A DNA stretch of 33,961 nucleotides. It comes from an uncultured Collinsella sp. GTDB lineage: Bacteria > Actinomycetota > Coriobacteriia > Coriobacteriales > Coriobacteriaceae. Where the stretch lies: assembly GCA_900545905.1 (NCBI GenBank), contig URBA01000003.1, positions 1-33,961 of the forward strand, given 5' to 3'. Below the pieces are notes generated by a model. It was not told where the DNA came from and did not search any database. It saw only the letters and a program-made list of their open reading frames with translations. Position 1 is the stretch's first letter, and each line of letters begins with the position of its first letter. Below are positions 23,895-32,222 of this stretch, in pieces. Both the position numbers and the translations under genes were made by a program.

Positions 23895-23927
23895 GCCCGG
23901 CACCTCACTTGCGGTGAAGCGCCGGGC
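23895..23927 (-). terminator. Strong hairpin between the TPR gene and mreB
   Basis: Two 14-base arms (23895-23908 and 23914-23927) pair over almost their full length around a 5-base loop. On the minus strand it follows the TPR gene stop closely. No T-run comes after it, so it may be a weak terminator, an RNA 3'-end stabiliser or an mreB leader structure. No convincing mreB promoter is visible beside it. Confidence 0.45.
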
Positions 23928-23949
23928 AAAGCTAAATCCCATAAGGTCA

Positions 23950-25254
23950 CTACTGGTTGTCAGCAGCCGAGAAATCCATATCGAGCGAGGAAACAGCCCA
24001 GCCGATATGGTTGTCGGAGCGCACGAATTTGACGGTGTACTCCTGCTCGCCGCCCTTGGACAGCGATGCCTTCACCTTAGCGGTCGTCTCGGTCATGGAC
24101 TGATCCATGCCCTCGACGGACACAGTGGCGCCCTGCGGAATCGAGGAGATGATCATCGACTTGGCGTCCTCGGACAGACTCGAGGCCAGGCAAGACTCGG
24201 CCTTTGCGGTGTCACCGTCCCCGGCAGCCTGGAACAGATCGGAAACGACAGACTCCTGAGACGGGAAGCCAAAGCCGCGCGTGTAGGCAAAGCCCAGACC
24301 GCCCGCGGCGATCAAAATGAGCAGAAGCAGCACGATGAAGACTTTGAGACCCGTGTGGCGATGGCGACGACGGACCTTGGCCTGCTTACGATCCTGACGG
24401 TCCTGCTGGACCATCTCGGACTCGGACAGCGTAAAGAAGCCGGTGTCCGAGGGATCGGGCATAAACTGACCGGTCGCGCCCGTAGGATCGAGCGGATCGA
24501 CGGCAGGAGCGTCCATCGCGGGCGCCGGAGCCGTGGCCATAGCCGTCTGGGCAGACAGTGCGGCAAGCGAATCATGCACGCGGGCAAGCTCATCGGCCTG
24601 CTCGGAAGTGAGCTGGTAGATGCCATCGGCAGTAGCGGCGTTAAAGGCGTCGAGTGCGTCGGAGGGACGGCCGGCGGCAGAAAGCGCCTGACCCATGCCG
24701 GCGTTGAGCGCACGCGTGTCGTCGCGGGGGCCGGCAAAGTCGATAGCCGTACGGTAGGTCTCCACGGCATCCGCCGGACGGCCGAGCTTAATGAAGCAAC
24801 GACCGAGCTCGCCGAGTGCGGCGGCAGGAGCCGGATTGGCGCCGTCGATGGCAGCCTGACGGAAGGCAGTACCTGCGTTGGCATAATCGCCCGACTGGAA
24901 CAGCGCATTGCCCAGGCCCAGATAGGCCTTGAACGGCGTGGCATAGGAAGCATCCTGCGTAGCAGCAGAGAACGCCTGAGCGGCCGTCGTGTAGTCGCCC
25001 ACGGCGGCAAGCGCCTTGCCGCGGTTGGTGAGCAGCGCGCCGCGCTTGCCGTAGGTGCCGTCGTTGAGGGCGGCGGCATAGGCCTCGGCGGCCTCGGCAT
25101 ACATGCCCAGGTGCATCAAGGCGTTGCCACGAAGGTGATCGGCCTCGCCCATAATCTCATCGGGAGTCTTTGCCGCCCCAAGCATCTGGGCTGCAGCGGA
25201 AAAATCACCCGCGCGGTAAGCGGCGCGGCCCTGTTGGATCAGCTGGCTATTCAA
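23950..25254 (-). CDS. TPR-repeat membrane protein of unknown function
   Basis: I recognise the domains but not a named family. Residues 1-225 form a series of about six TPR-like helix pairs (GRAAYRAGDFSAAAQML, GKALAAVGDYTTAAQAF, LGNALFQSGDYANAGTAF and others). An Ala/Pro/Asp-rich linker (236-275) and a strongly basic stretch (286-300) lead to one membrane span (303-324). The last 110 residues carry a small alpha/beta domain. Charge distribution predicts TPRs in the cytoplasm and the C-terminal domain outside. The start is TTG at 25254 behind AAAGGGGA. It lies 11 bases after the cyclophilin gene, so the two are probably cotranscribed. Confidence 0.85.
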   Translation of the reverse strand: MNSQLIQQGRAAYRAGDFSAAAQMLGAAKTPDEIMGEADHLRGNALMHLGMYAEAAEAYAAALNDGTYGKRGALLTNRGKALAAVGDYTTAAQAFSAATQDASYATPFKAYLGLGNALFQSGDYANAGTAFRQAAIDGANPAPAAALGELGRCFIKLGRPADAVETYRTAIDFAGPRDDTRALNAGMGQALSAAGRPSDALDAFNAATADGIYQLTSEQADELARVHDSLAALSAQTAMATAPAPAMDAPAVDPLDPTGATGQFMPDPSDTGFFTLSESEMVQQDRQDRKQAKVRRRHRHTGLKVFIVLLLLILIAAGGLGFAYTRGFGFPSQESVVSDLFQAAGDGDTAKAESCLASSLSEDAKSMIISSIPQGATVSVEGMDQSMTETTAKVKASLSKGGEQEYTVKFVRSDNHIGWAVSSLDMDFSAADNQ

Positions 25255-25265
25255 GGAAGTCCCCT

Positions 25266-25808
25266 TTACTCGTGAACGATCTCGACATGGACGATCTCGT
25301 CGCCGGCACGCAGCTGCGAAATCACATCGAGACCCTCGACCGTGGTACCAAAGACGGTGTAACCGGAATCGAGGTTATGCTGGGCGCCCAGGCAGAAGTA
25401 GAACTGCGAACCCGCGGAATCGGGGTCCATGGAGCGCGCCATGGCAAGGGCGCCATCGACATGGCTGTTGCGCGGATTGGTGGCAAACTCGCCCTTGATG
25501 CAGTAGCCGGGGCCACCGGTACCGGGCATGCCGTCGGGGCCCTCAAGACCAGCGGCGACGTCGGCGCCGGACATATCGCGGGTATTGGGGTCGCCGCCCT
25601 GGATGACAAAACCGGGCACATAGCGATGGAACTTAAGGCCATCATAGAAGCCCATCGTGGAAAGCTCGCAGAAGTTCGCGACATGAATGGGAGCGCCCTC
25701 GCCGTCAAACTTGACCTTGATGGTACCCTTCGACGTCTCGATTACGGCGCACTCGTCGCCGACAAGCTGATACTCGGGCGTGTAGAGCTCTTTCTTAAAA
25801 CCAAACAT
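25266..25808 (-). CDS. Cyclophilin-type peptidyl-prolyl cis-trans isomerase
   Basis: It speeds proline isomerisation during protein folding. The 180-residue cyclophilin domain contains FHRYVPGFVIQGGDP with the catalytic arginine, a GPGYCIKGEF segment, ALAMARSMDPDSAGSQFYFC and GYTVFGTTVEGLDV. There is no signal peptide, so it is cytoplasmic. The ATG at 25808 follows GGAAGGA. It has its own promoter and leads a two-gene unit with the TPR protein. Confidence 0.94.
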   Translation of the reverse strand: MFGFKKELYTPEYQLVGDECAVIETSKGTIKVKFDGEGAPIHVANFCELSTMGFYDGLKFHRYVPGFVIQGGDPNTRDMSGADVAAGLEGPDGMPGTGGPGYCIKGEFATNPRNSHVDGALAMARSMDPDSAGSQFYFCLGAQHNLDSGYTVFGTTVEGLDVISQLRAGDEIVHVEIVHE

Positions 25809-25847
25809 GTGGTTCCTTCCTCGTGCGTTTAAAGCATATTTGTACGA

Positions 25848-25877
25848 ATTGTAGCAATAAGCATGCGCTTACATCAA
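25848..25877 (-). promoter_or_regulatory. Promoter of the cyclophilin-TPR unit
   Basis: On the minus strand TTGATG (25872-25877) is 18 bases from TACAAT (25848-25853). The transcript would start about 33 bases before the cyclophilin ATG. Confidence 0.6.
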
Positions 25878-25915
25878 TTGCGCACGTAGGTTATGCCGAC
25901 TATGGCGAACTAATT

Positions 25916-27058
25916 TTAGAAACGCTGCTGCGGCTTCCAGGAACCCACATTGGCGTCGTACTGGTTCAGCGCGCTGTTGCCACCCTGCGCGATGGGCGCC
26001 AGGATCTCGCTTTGGTGGGAACTCATCGACTCGCCATCGGGAATGGCCAGCGAGATGTCCCAGCTCTGGCAGATCACGTCGACGCGCTCATACATCCACT
26101 CGGCAAGCTGCTTTAAGTGGGCGATGTCGTCCGCATAGACCGTATCGTCCTGTACTTTCAGGTTGTTAAGCTCATCTTGCGTCTTTTTGATCTGGTCGCG
26201 CAGGGCGTAGGCACTCTGCGACAGCTCCTGGCGGGTGGACAGCGGCGTTCGGAGATAGCCGTTGTTAAAGGAATCGATGACCTCGCCGATCTGGTCCTCG
26301 TCAGCGTAGGACACGATGGTCTGATACAGACCGTCGAGCCTGGTATAGAGCTGATCATCGGTGAGCACGGTTTCTTCCTGGACCACCTCGGCAGAATCGT
26401 CCTGCTTGGTATCGTCCTCAGTGGCCTCGCCCTTTTGGCGCGTGGGGAAGGTCGTCTGCGCGGCCTGGCCAAACTGGTCGTAGAAGCCAGGCATGACACC
26501 CATGGGATCGGTCGTCACGAACCAATAGGCACCGCCGCAAACGACGGCAAGGACCGCGATGACGATAAGCGGCTTGGGAATATGACGCTTGTGCTTGTGA
26601 TAGGCATCCTCGTCGGGGTGCACCTTGCGCTTGGGTTTTTGAGCATCGTCATGCAGGGAAACGGGCATGGGAATATCGACCTTGGGGATACCGAAATCCT
26701 TATCGAAAGCTGGCAGCACGCAGGTCTCATTGGGGTCGGCGGCGTCCGAAAGCACCGCAGCGGCAGAGGCCGGCGCGTGCGGCACCTCGGTATCGATCTG
26801 CTCTTGCGTTAGGCGCGGAAAGCCCGCCGTGCGGCCCGCTGCCAGGTCGGATGCGGCCGCGTCCTCGGAGAGGATACCCGGAGCCGGGCGTCCGCATTTG
26901 GGGCATGTACGATCATGCGGAGAAAGACGGGCACCGCAGCCCTCACAGAACACAAACTCGGTGTGCTCGGGACCATCGCCCGGACCCACATAGGCGTTGC
27001 AGCAGGGGCAGAACGAGGCGCCGTCCTCGATAGTCTTAAGGCAATGCGGGCAGATCAC
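25916..27058 (-). CDS. Zinc-ribbon single-pass membrane protein of unknown function
   Basis: The first 60 residues carry two zinc ribbons: C3-x2-C6 with C17-x2-C20, and C38-x2-C41 with C52-x2-C55. A low-complexity acidic/Ala linker and a basic stretch (141-163) precede one membrane span (about 163-181). The outer part of 200 residues is acidic and helical (QELSQSAYALRDQIKKTQDE) and resembles no family I can name. I chose the GTG at 27058 because AGAGGA precedes it and zinc-ribbon proteins of this type begin with M-I-C-P; a TTG at 27088 has no ribosome site. Arrangement parallels the TPR protein two genes away. Confidence 0.82.
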   Translation of the reverse strand: MICPHCLKTIEDGASFCPCCNAYVGPGDGPEHTEFVFCEGCGARLSPHDRTCPKCGRPAPGILSEDAAASDLAAGRTAGFPRLTQEQIDTEVPHAPASAAAVLSDAADPNETCVLPAFDKDFGIPKVDIPMPVSLHDDAQKPKRKVHPDEDAYHKHKRHIPKPLIVIAVLAVVCGGAYWFVTTDPMGVMPGFYDQFGQAAQTTFPTRQKGEATEDDTKQDDSAEVVQEETVLTDDQLYTRLDGLYQTIVSYADEDQIGEVIDSFNNGYLRTPLSTRQELSQSAYALRDQIKKTQDELNNLKVQDDTVYADDIAHLKQLAEWMYERVDVICQSWDISLAIPDGESMSSHQSEILAPIAQGGNSALNQYDANVGSWKPQQRF

Positions 27059-27161
27059 GGCATCCTCTTTTCGAAGCAATTCAAACAATCGAGGTTAGAG
27101 CATAACATCGCCACGGCTCCACTGGAGCAAGGCACCAATTCAACATCGCCAGGGCGCGTAG

Positions 27162-29885
27162 TTACTTCTTCTTTTTGCTCGGCATCGAGACTTTGATGCC
27201 TTGGGCGGACTTGGTCACACGAGAGCGCTTAGCTCCGGTACTCTTCTTTTTCTTGGGCTGGGCCTGGGCCACGCCCTCGAGTGCGCGGGCCTCGGCCTCG
27301 CGAGCGGTGCGATCTTCGCGGCGCTGCGCCATGTCGGCGGCGACGCGCTTGGCAAAACGTTCGGCCGTCGAGCCCGTCGAGCTCACCTTGCCGCCACCGC
27401 GACCCAGGCGGACGCGCACACCGCGGCCAAAACCAGTTGCGGCATGACGACGACGCGGCTTGAGCGAATCCATCATCGTGGCGAGCTTAAAGAACACCGA
27501 GCAGGTAAAGACCACGATAACAGCCAAGATAACCATCTGGCCCATCGACAGGTTGGCAATAGACAGCAGCTCCGGGAATCCGATAACGCCCACCAGGATG
27601 CCGGCGACTACAAACACAAAGAGCACCACACGTAAGGGCGTGAGAGGCTGCGAGATGCGCCAGATTAGGCTGACGCTCGCCGCGCACGACGTAAGCAGGC
27701 ACATCGTAGACAGCGTGAGCTGGCTAAAGCCAAACACGCGCGCCACAAAGATGTCGAGCGCCGCAGCCAAAATGACCGCAATCGACGCCGGCAGTGCACG
27801 CTTGAGTACGTTGCTCAAAAACGCACCCTTCACACGAGCATTGTTGGGCTCCAGGCCCAACACAAAGCCCGGCGCGCCGATGCAGAAGAAGTTAATGAGC
27901 GTCATCTGGATGGGCTCGAAGGGGTACGGCGGCAGCGCGATACACAGCGCCGCCAGGCCCATCGAGAACAGCGTCTTGGTCAGGAACAGTGAGGCCGAAC
28001 GCTGCAGGTTGTTGATGGAGCGACGGCCTTCGGCCACCACGGCGGGCATCGAGGCAAAGTCGTTGTCGACGAGCACGATCTCGGCCACGTTGCGCGCAGC
28101 ATCGGAACCGGCGGCCATCGCCACGGAGCAGTCGGCCTCCTTGAGCGCCAGCACGTCGTTGACGCCGTCACCCGTCATGGCCACGGTGTGCTCGCGGCGC
28201 TTGAGCGCCTGCACGAGCTCGCGCTTCTGCTGCGGGGTCACACGACCAAAGACATGGTAGCGGTCCACTGCGGCGTCGAGCTTGGCCGGCGTATCGAGCG
28301 TCGTGGCGTCCACATAAGCGTCCGCCCCCGGCACGCCCACCACGCGCGCGATCGACGACACCGTACGCGGGTCGTCGCCGCTGATCACGTTGAGGGTCAC
28401 GCCCTGCTCGTTAAAGTAGCCGATGGTCTCGGCCGCTGAGGTACGAATCTCGTCGCGGATGGTCACAAAGCCAACGGGCTCGGCCTCGCCCACCATATCG
28501 CCATCGGGCGTAAAGCCGTCCACGCGCGCCACCACGAGCACGCGGCAGGTATCGGCGAGCTCGGCCACACGATTCTCGACCTGCGCAAATGCGCGATCAG
28601 AGAGCACAAACTGCGCGGCGCCCATCACATAGGAGCCCTGCGCAAACGACGCGCCGCTCCACTTTTTGGACGACGAGAACGGAATGACCGACAGCGGCTC
28701 GGACACCTCGACCGGACGATCGGCGTAGTAGTTGAGCAGCGCCTGGCAGGTCTCGTTGGCATCTGCCGAGGTCGCACGTGCTACGTTGGCAAGCGCAAAG
28801 TCGAGCACCGTGGTCTCGACGGGGACAGCCGCCTCGTCCGAGTCCGCGCCAAAGCCAACACCCTCAACAGGCAGCGGGTAGGTGCCCTCGACCTCCATAC
28901 GGCCCGAAGTGATGGTGCCCGTCTTGTCCAGGCACAAAACGTCGACGCGCGCGAGCGTCTCGATGCAGTAGAGCTGCTGTGCCAGCACCTTGCGACGCGC
29001 TAGACGCACCGTGGCAATCGCGAGCACCGACGAGGTCAGCAGCACCAGGCCCTGCGGAATCATGCCCAGCAGGGCACCCACCGTGGAAAGCAGCGCCGAA
29101 GAAGGCACACGACCAGCCAGCAGCTCGGAGAAGCACCAGGAAAGCGCGCTATCGCCCGGGGTTCCCGCGGCATCCCACAGCTCGCTCACACTCGAGGCAA
29201 ACAACGCCAAACCGAGCGGGATCATGATGATGCTCGCAAAGCGCACGATGGCGTTAAGCGCGTTCATGATCTCGGAATTGACCTTTTTGACGTACTTGGC
29301 CTCGTTATTAATTTTGGCCACGTAGTTGTCGGCGCCGACATGGATCACGCGGGCGCGCAGCAGGCCCGAGTCGATAAAGCTGCCGCTCATGAGCTCGGAG
29401 CCTGGCTGTTTCTTAATGAGGTCGCTCTCGCCCGTCAGCAGGCTCTCGTTGACGAGCGCCTCGCCCGACACCACCACGGCGTCGGCGGGAATCTGGTCAC
29501 CGCGCCCTAGGCGAATGATATCGTCGAGCACGATCTGGTCCAAGTCGAGCTCCACCTCGGCGCCGTCGCGCACTGCGATGGCCTTCTTAGAGGTCAGAAG
29601 CGTAAGCTTGTCGACCATCCGCTTGGAACGCATGGACTGAATGACGCCAATTGCCGTGTTCAAGAACACCACGAACAGGAACGTCAGATTCTTAAACGAA
29701 CCGGTCAAAATGACCAGGAACGCCAAGATCACGTTGATCAAATTGAACAGCGTGCAGAGGTTCTCGATGATGAGCTCTTTGACCGACTTGGTCTTGAGCT
29801 CCATGTTGCGGTTGATCTTACCGGCGGCGATGCGCTCCTCGACCTCGGCGGTCGAGAGTCCACGCTCGATATCCGTTGCTGCCAT
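27162..29885 (-). CDS. P-type cation-transporting ATPase
   Basis: This HAD-type ion pump of about 907 residues has the actuator motif TGES (151-154), the membrane helix 4 motif IPQGL (about 276-280) where most calcium pumps have PEGL, the phosphorylation site DKTGTIT with D320, and TGDGVNDVLALKEADCSVAM. Eight to ten membrane spans are visible. No heavy-metal CxxC domain is present. The PQGL motif recalls the CtpE-like group, some of which move calcium; the ion is not provable here. The C-terminal 90 residues are very rich in Arg and Lys. The ATG at 29885 is preferred; GTG 29900 and ATG 29897 are alternatives. Confidence 0.9.
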   Translation of the reverse strand: MAATDIERGLSTAEVEERIAAGKINRNMELKTKSVKELIIENLCTLFNLINVILAFLVILTGSFKNLTFLFVVFLNTAIGVIQSMRSKRMVDKLTLLTSKKAIAVRDGAEVELDLDQIVLDDIIRLGRGDQIPADAVVVSGEALVNESLLTGESDLIKKQPGSELMSGSFIDSGLLRARVIHVGADNYVAKINNEAKYVKKVNSEIMNALNAIVRFASIIMIPLGLALFASSVSELWDAAGTPGDSALSWCFSELLAGRVPSSALLSTVGALLGMIPQGLVLLTSSVLAIATVRLARRKVLAQQLYCIETLARVDVLCLDKTGTITSGRMEVEGTYPLPVEGVGFGADSDEAAVPVETTVLDFALANVARATSADANETCQALLNYYADRPVEVSEPLSVIPFSSSKKWSGASFAQGSYVMGAAQFVLSDRAFAQVENRVAELADTCRVLVVARVDGFTPDGDMVGEAEPVGFVTIRDEIRTSAAETIGYFNEQGVTLNVISGDDPRTVSSIARVVGVPGADAYVDATTLDTPAKLDAAVDRYHVFGRVTPQQKRELVQALKRREHTVAMTGDGVNDVLALKEADCSVAMAAGSDAARNVAEIVLVDNDFASMPAVVAEGRRSINNLQRSASLFLTKTLFSMGLAALCIALPPYPFEPIQMTLINFFCIGAPGFVLGLEPNNARVKGAFLSNVLKRALPASIAVILAAALDIFVARVFGFSQLTLSTMCLLTSCAASVSLIWRISQPLTPLRVVLFVFVVAGILVGVIGFPELLSIANLSMGQMVILAVIVVFTCSVFFKLATMMDSLKPRRRHAATGFGRGVRVRLGRGGGKVSSTGSTAERFAKRVAADMAQRREDRTAREAEARALEGVAQAQPKKKKSTGAKRSRVTKSAQGIKVSMPSKKKK

Positions 29886-29913
29886 ACCACGTCCCATCAC
29901 GTCGCGTCGGTAT

Positions 29914-29950
29914 AAGAAAAACCGCCCGGACCATGCGAGGTTCGGACGGT
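29914..29950 (-). terminator. Rho-independent terminator of tRNA-Arg
   Basis: On the minus strand two 12-base arms (29939-29950 and 29921-29932) with one GU pair and one mismatch surround a 6-base loop and are followed by TTTTTCTT. It lies 11 bases after the encoded CCA end of the tRNA and just ahead of the ATPase gene. Confidence 0.85.
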
Positions 29951-29961
29951 CTTACGTTCGA

Positions 29962-30038
29962 TGGTGCCCCATGTTGGATTCGAACCAACGGCCTTCTGCT
30001 CCGGAGGCAGACGCTCTAATCCCCTGAGCTAATAGGGC
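29962..30038 (-). tRNA. tRNA-Arg (anticodon CCG)
   Basis: The 77-base gene folds into a standard cloverleaf: acceptor GCCCTAT paired with ATGGGGC, D arm GCTC/GAGC, anticodon stem TCTGC/GCAGA with loop CTCCGGA giving anticodon CCG for the codon CGG, T arm GTTGG/CCAAC with TTCGAAT loop, discriminator A, and a genome-encoded CCA. It has its own promoter and terminator. Confidence 0.97.
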
Positions 30039-30049
30039 GAACGGTAGGC

Positions 30050-30079
30050 ATTATACCCAAGTGCGCCACGGGCTAACAA
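30050..30079 (-). promoter_or_regulatory. Promoter of tRNA-Arg
   Basis: On the minus strand a perfect TATAAT -10 box (30050-30055) is 18 bases from TTGTTA (30074-30079). Transcription would begin about 5 bases before the mature tRNA 5' end. Confidence 0.75.
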
Positions 30080-30158
30080 AATAATAGAAAAAGCTTTGCA
30101 ATTACGTGGGAGACGCGTCGCGACGGCGCGCTTTAGGCGGCAAAAGCAAGTCAGATAG

Positions 30159-30164
30159 TATAAA
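30159..30164 (+). promoter_or_regulatory. Candidate -10 box of the aro operon
   Basis: TATAAA is a close -10 match with the expected transcription start at about 30170-30171. No recognisable -35 box lies 16-18 bases upstream, so the promoter may need an activator or may be misassigned. Confidence 0.45.
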
Positions 30165-30169
30165 CTCTC

Positions 30170-30232
30170 ATGCACCATATAAACACGGCTCGCGATGCGG
30201 GCCGTTTTTGCAAAAGTTATCCATCGAGGTGA
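30170..30232 (+). CDS. Possible 20-codon leader ORF of the aro operon
   Basis: An ATG at the predicted transcription start opens a 20-codon ORF (M-H-H-I-N-T-A-R-D-A-G-R-F-C-K-S-Y-P-S-R) ending in TGA within the aroF ribosome site. It has no upstream ribosome site, so it would be read from a leaderless mRNA. It contains one Phe and one Tyr codon, both at or after the terminator stem at 30185-30209. That is too few for classical attenuation, so translation of this ORF is only a hypothesis. Confidence 0.25.
   Translation: MHHINTARDAGRFCKSYPSR
30185..30209 (+). terminator. Rho-independent terminator/attenuator in the aroF leader
   Basis: A 9-bp stem (ACGGCTCGC with GCGGGCCGT, one GU pair) around a 3-base loop is followed by TTTTT. 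It points along the plus strand, ends 33 bases before the aroF ATG, and no plus-strand gene lies upstream for it to terminate. On the minus strand the following bases are not T-rich enough. It is therefore most likely an attenuator of aroF-tyrA-aroB-aroA. Confidence 0.65.
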
Positions 30233-30242
30233 GAGGCACACC

Positions 30243-31268
30243 ATGATTGCAATTTTAAAGCAGAGCGTCAGCGACGAGGCCGTCAGCCACATCGTCAGCT
30301 GGATCGAGAAAAAGGGGCTCAAGACCGACGTCTCACGCGGCGAGAACGAGACCATCATCGGCCTGGTGGGCGACACGACCAAGATTGACCCGTTCCTGCT
30401 CGAGTCCATGGGCGTCGTCGAGCGCGTACAGCGCGTCTCCGAGCCTTTTAAACGTGCCAACCGCAAGTTCCACCCCGAGGACTCCGTCATCGACTGCGGC
30501 CACGGCGTCAAGATCGGCGGCGACCAGTTCCAGGTCATCGCCGGCCCCTGCTCCGTCGAGGGCGAGAACCTCATCCGCATCGCCCGCCGCGTGAAGGCCG
30601 CCGGCGCCACGATGCTGCGCGGCGGTGCCTACAAGCCCCGCACTTCCCCGTACGCCTACCAGGGCATGGGCCCCGCCGGCCTTGACCTGCTGTGCGAGGC
30701 ATCCGCCGAGCTCGACATGCCGATCGTCACCGAGATCATGGACCCGCGCGACGTGCAGGTCTTCCTGGACAAGAAGATCGACGTCATGCAGATCGGCGCC
30801 CGCAACGCCCAGAACTTCCCTCTGCTTAAAGAGGTCGGCAAGACCAAGACTCCGATCTTGCTTAAGCGCGGCATGTCCGGCACGATCGATGAGCTGCTCA
30901 TGGCCGCCGAGTACATCATGAGCGAGGGCAACGACAACGTCATCCTGTGCGAGCGCGGCATCCGCACCTTCGAGACCCGCACTCGCAACACCTTCGACCT
31001 CAACGCCGTGCCGGTGCTGCACCACCTGTCGCACCTGCCCGTCGTCGCCGACCCCAGCCACGCCACCGGTTACACCCGCTATGTTGAGCCCATGGCGCTC
31101 GCCGCGACTGCCTGCGGCGCCAACGGCCTGGAGATCGAGGTCCACGACGATCCGAGCCATGCATGGTCCGACGGTGCTCAGGCCCTCACCCCCGACCAGT
31201 TTGACGACACCATGCGCCGCATCCGCGCCATCCGCGAGGTCGTCTGCCAAGAGACCGTTCAGGAGTAG
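30243..31268 (+). CDS. aroF: 3-deoxy-7-phosphoheptulonate (DAHP) synthase
   Basis: This enzyme condenses phosphoenolpyruvate and erythrose 4-phosphate, the first step of the shikimate pathway. The 341-residue protein has an N-terminal ferredoxin-like regulatory domain (1-70) and a TIM barrel with GPCSVEG, RGGAYKPRTSPYAYQG, KRGMSGTIDE and VVADPSHATG, as in the type I-beta (Thermotoga/Bacillus-like) subgroup. The ATG at 30243 follows GAGAGG by 6 bases; a longer reading from 30195 would run through the terminator and is not conserved. The N-terminal domain suggests feedback inhibition, perhaps by tyrosine given the next gene. Confidence 0.95.
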   Translation: MIAILKQSVSDEAVSHIVSWIEKKGLKTDVSRGENETIIGLVGDTTKIDPFLLESMGVVERVQRVSEPFKRANRKFHPEDSVIDCGHGVKIGGDQFQVIAGPCSVEGENLIRIARRVKAAGATMLRGGAYKPRTSPYAYQGMGPAGLDLLCEASAELDMPIVTEIMDPRDVQVFLDKKIDVMQIGARNAQNFPLLKEVGKTKTPILLKRGMSGTIDELLMAAEYIMSEGNDNVILCERGIRTFETRTRNTFDLNAVPVLHHLSHLPVVADPSHATGYTRYVEPMALAATACGANGLEIEVHDDPSHAWSDGAQALTPDQFDDTMRRIRAIREVVCQETVQE

Positions 31269-31271
31269 CCC

Positions 31272-32186
31272 ATGGGTACGGTGAGAAACGCACGCGTTAA
31301 CCAGGGTGGACCCAAGTGCGCCGGCATCGTGGGCCTGGGCCTCATCGGCGGCAGCTTTGCCCGCGGCTATGCGCAGGCGGGCGTCCGTGTGCTGGCCTGG
31401 GATCCCGATGACGATGTCATGACGGCTGCCAGCATGGGCACCGTTGCCGGCGAGCTCAACGACGAGACGCTCGGCGAATGCGACATCATCGTCCTGGCTT
31501 GCTACCCCGAAGCCTGCATCGAGTGGCTCGAGGCACACGCCCAGGCACTCGCCGACGCCACCGATACCGAGGCCATCATGGGCCCCGTGGTAATTGACAC
31601 GGTGGGCGTCAAGGGTATCGTGTGCGAGCGCGCCTTTGAGCTTGCCCGCGAGCACGGCTTTTACTTTGTGGGCGCGCACCCCATGGCGGGCACGCAGTAC
31701 TCGGGCTATGCTCACTCCCGCGCCGACCTGTTCCAGGGCGCACCGCTCGTGCTTGTACCGCCCGCAGTGGACGACGCACTTAAGCTGGAGCTTTTGGGCC
31801 AGGTGCGCGAGATGGTACGTCCCTTAGGCTTTGGCAAGTTCAGCGTAACGAGCGCCGCCGAGCACGACCGCGTCATCGCCTTTACAAGCCAGCTCGCGCA
31901 CGTCGTCTCCAACGCCTACGTTAAGAGCCCGACCGCTCAGGTCCACCACGGCTTTTCGGCCGGCAGCTACCGCGACCTCACCCGCGTGGCGCACCTCAAT
32001 CCGCAGATGTGGTCCGAGCTCATGATCGACGACGCCGATGCGCTCGCCTTCGAGATCGACCATCTGATCGAATCGCTCGGCGCCTACAGCCGCGCCCTTA
32101 AAGACCGCGACCAGCGCTATCTGGAGAATCTCCTTGCCGAGGGAGACCGAATTAAGCGCGCACTCGACGACGAGGCCTCCCACTAG
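31272..32186 (+). CDS. tyrA: Prephenate dehydrogenase
   Basis: TyrA oxidatively decarboxylates prephenate to 4-hydroxyphenylpyruvate, committing carbon to tyrosine. The 304-residue protein has a Rossmann NAD site (GLGLIGGSF, glycines 21, 23 and 26), the segment GAHPMAGTQYSGYAHSRADLFQG, and the helical C-terminal domain of the family. It lacks an ACT domain, so feedback control through such a domain is absent. The ATG lies 3 bases after the aroF stop, with AGGAG at the end of aroF as ribosome site, implying coupled translation. Confidence 0.93.
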   Translation: MGTVRNARVNQGGPKCAGIVGLGLIGGSFARGYAQAGVRVLAWDPDDDVMTAASMGTVAGELNDETLGECDIIVLACYPEACIEWLEAHAQALADATDTEAIMGPVVIDTVGVKGIVCERAFELAREHGFYFVGAHPMAGTQYSGYAHSRADLFQGAPLVLVPPAVDDALKLELLGQVREMVRPLGFGKFSVTSAAEHDRVIAFTSQLAHVVSNAYVKSPTAQVHHGFSAGSYRDLTRVAHLNPQMWSELMIDDADALAFEIDHLIESLGAYSRALKDRDQRYLENLLAEGDRIKRALDDEASH

Positions 32187-32222
32187 ACCACCCATCACGC
32201 CAGGTCGAAAGGACCGAAGCTT

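Noticed and set aside
30039..30242. T-box or other amino-acid riboswitch in the aro leader
   Set aside because: I find no T-box bulge sequence (AGGGTGGNACCGCG-like) and the leader after the candidate start is under 75 bases, too short for known T-box or large riboswitch folds.
30333..31715. A 460-codon open frame on the minus strand
   Set aside because: It mirrors aroF and tyrA in the opposite strand; composition and lack of motifs mark it as a shadow.
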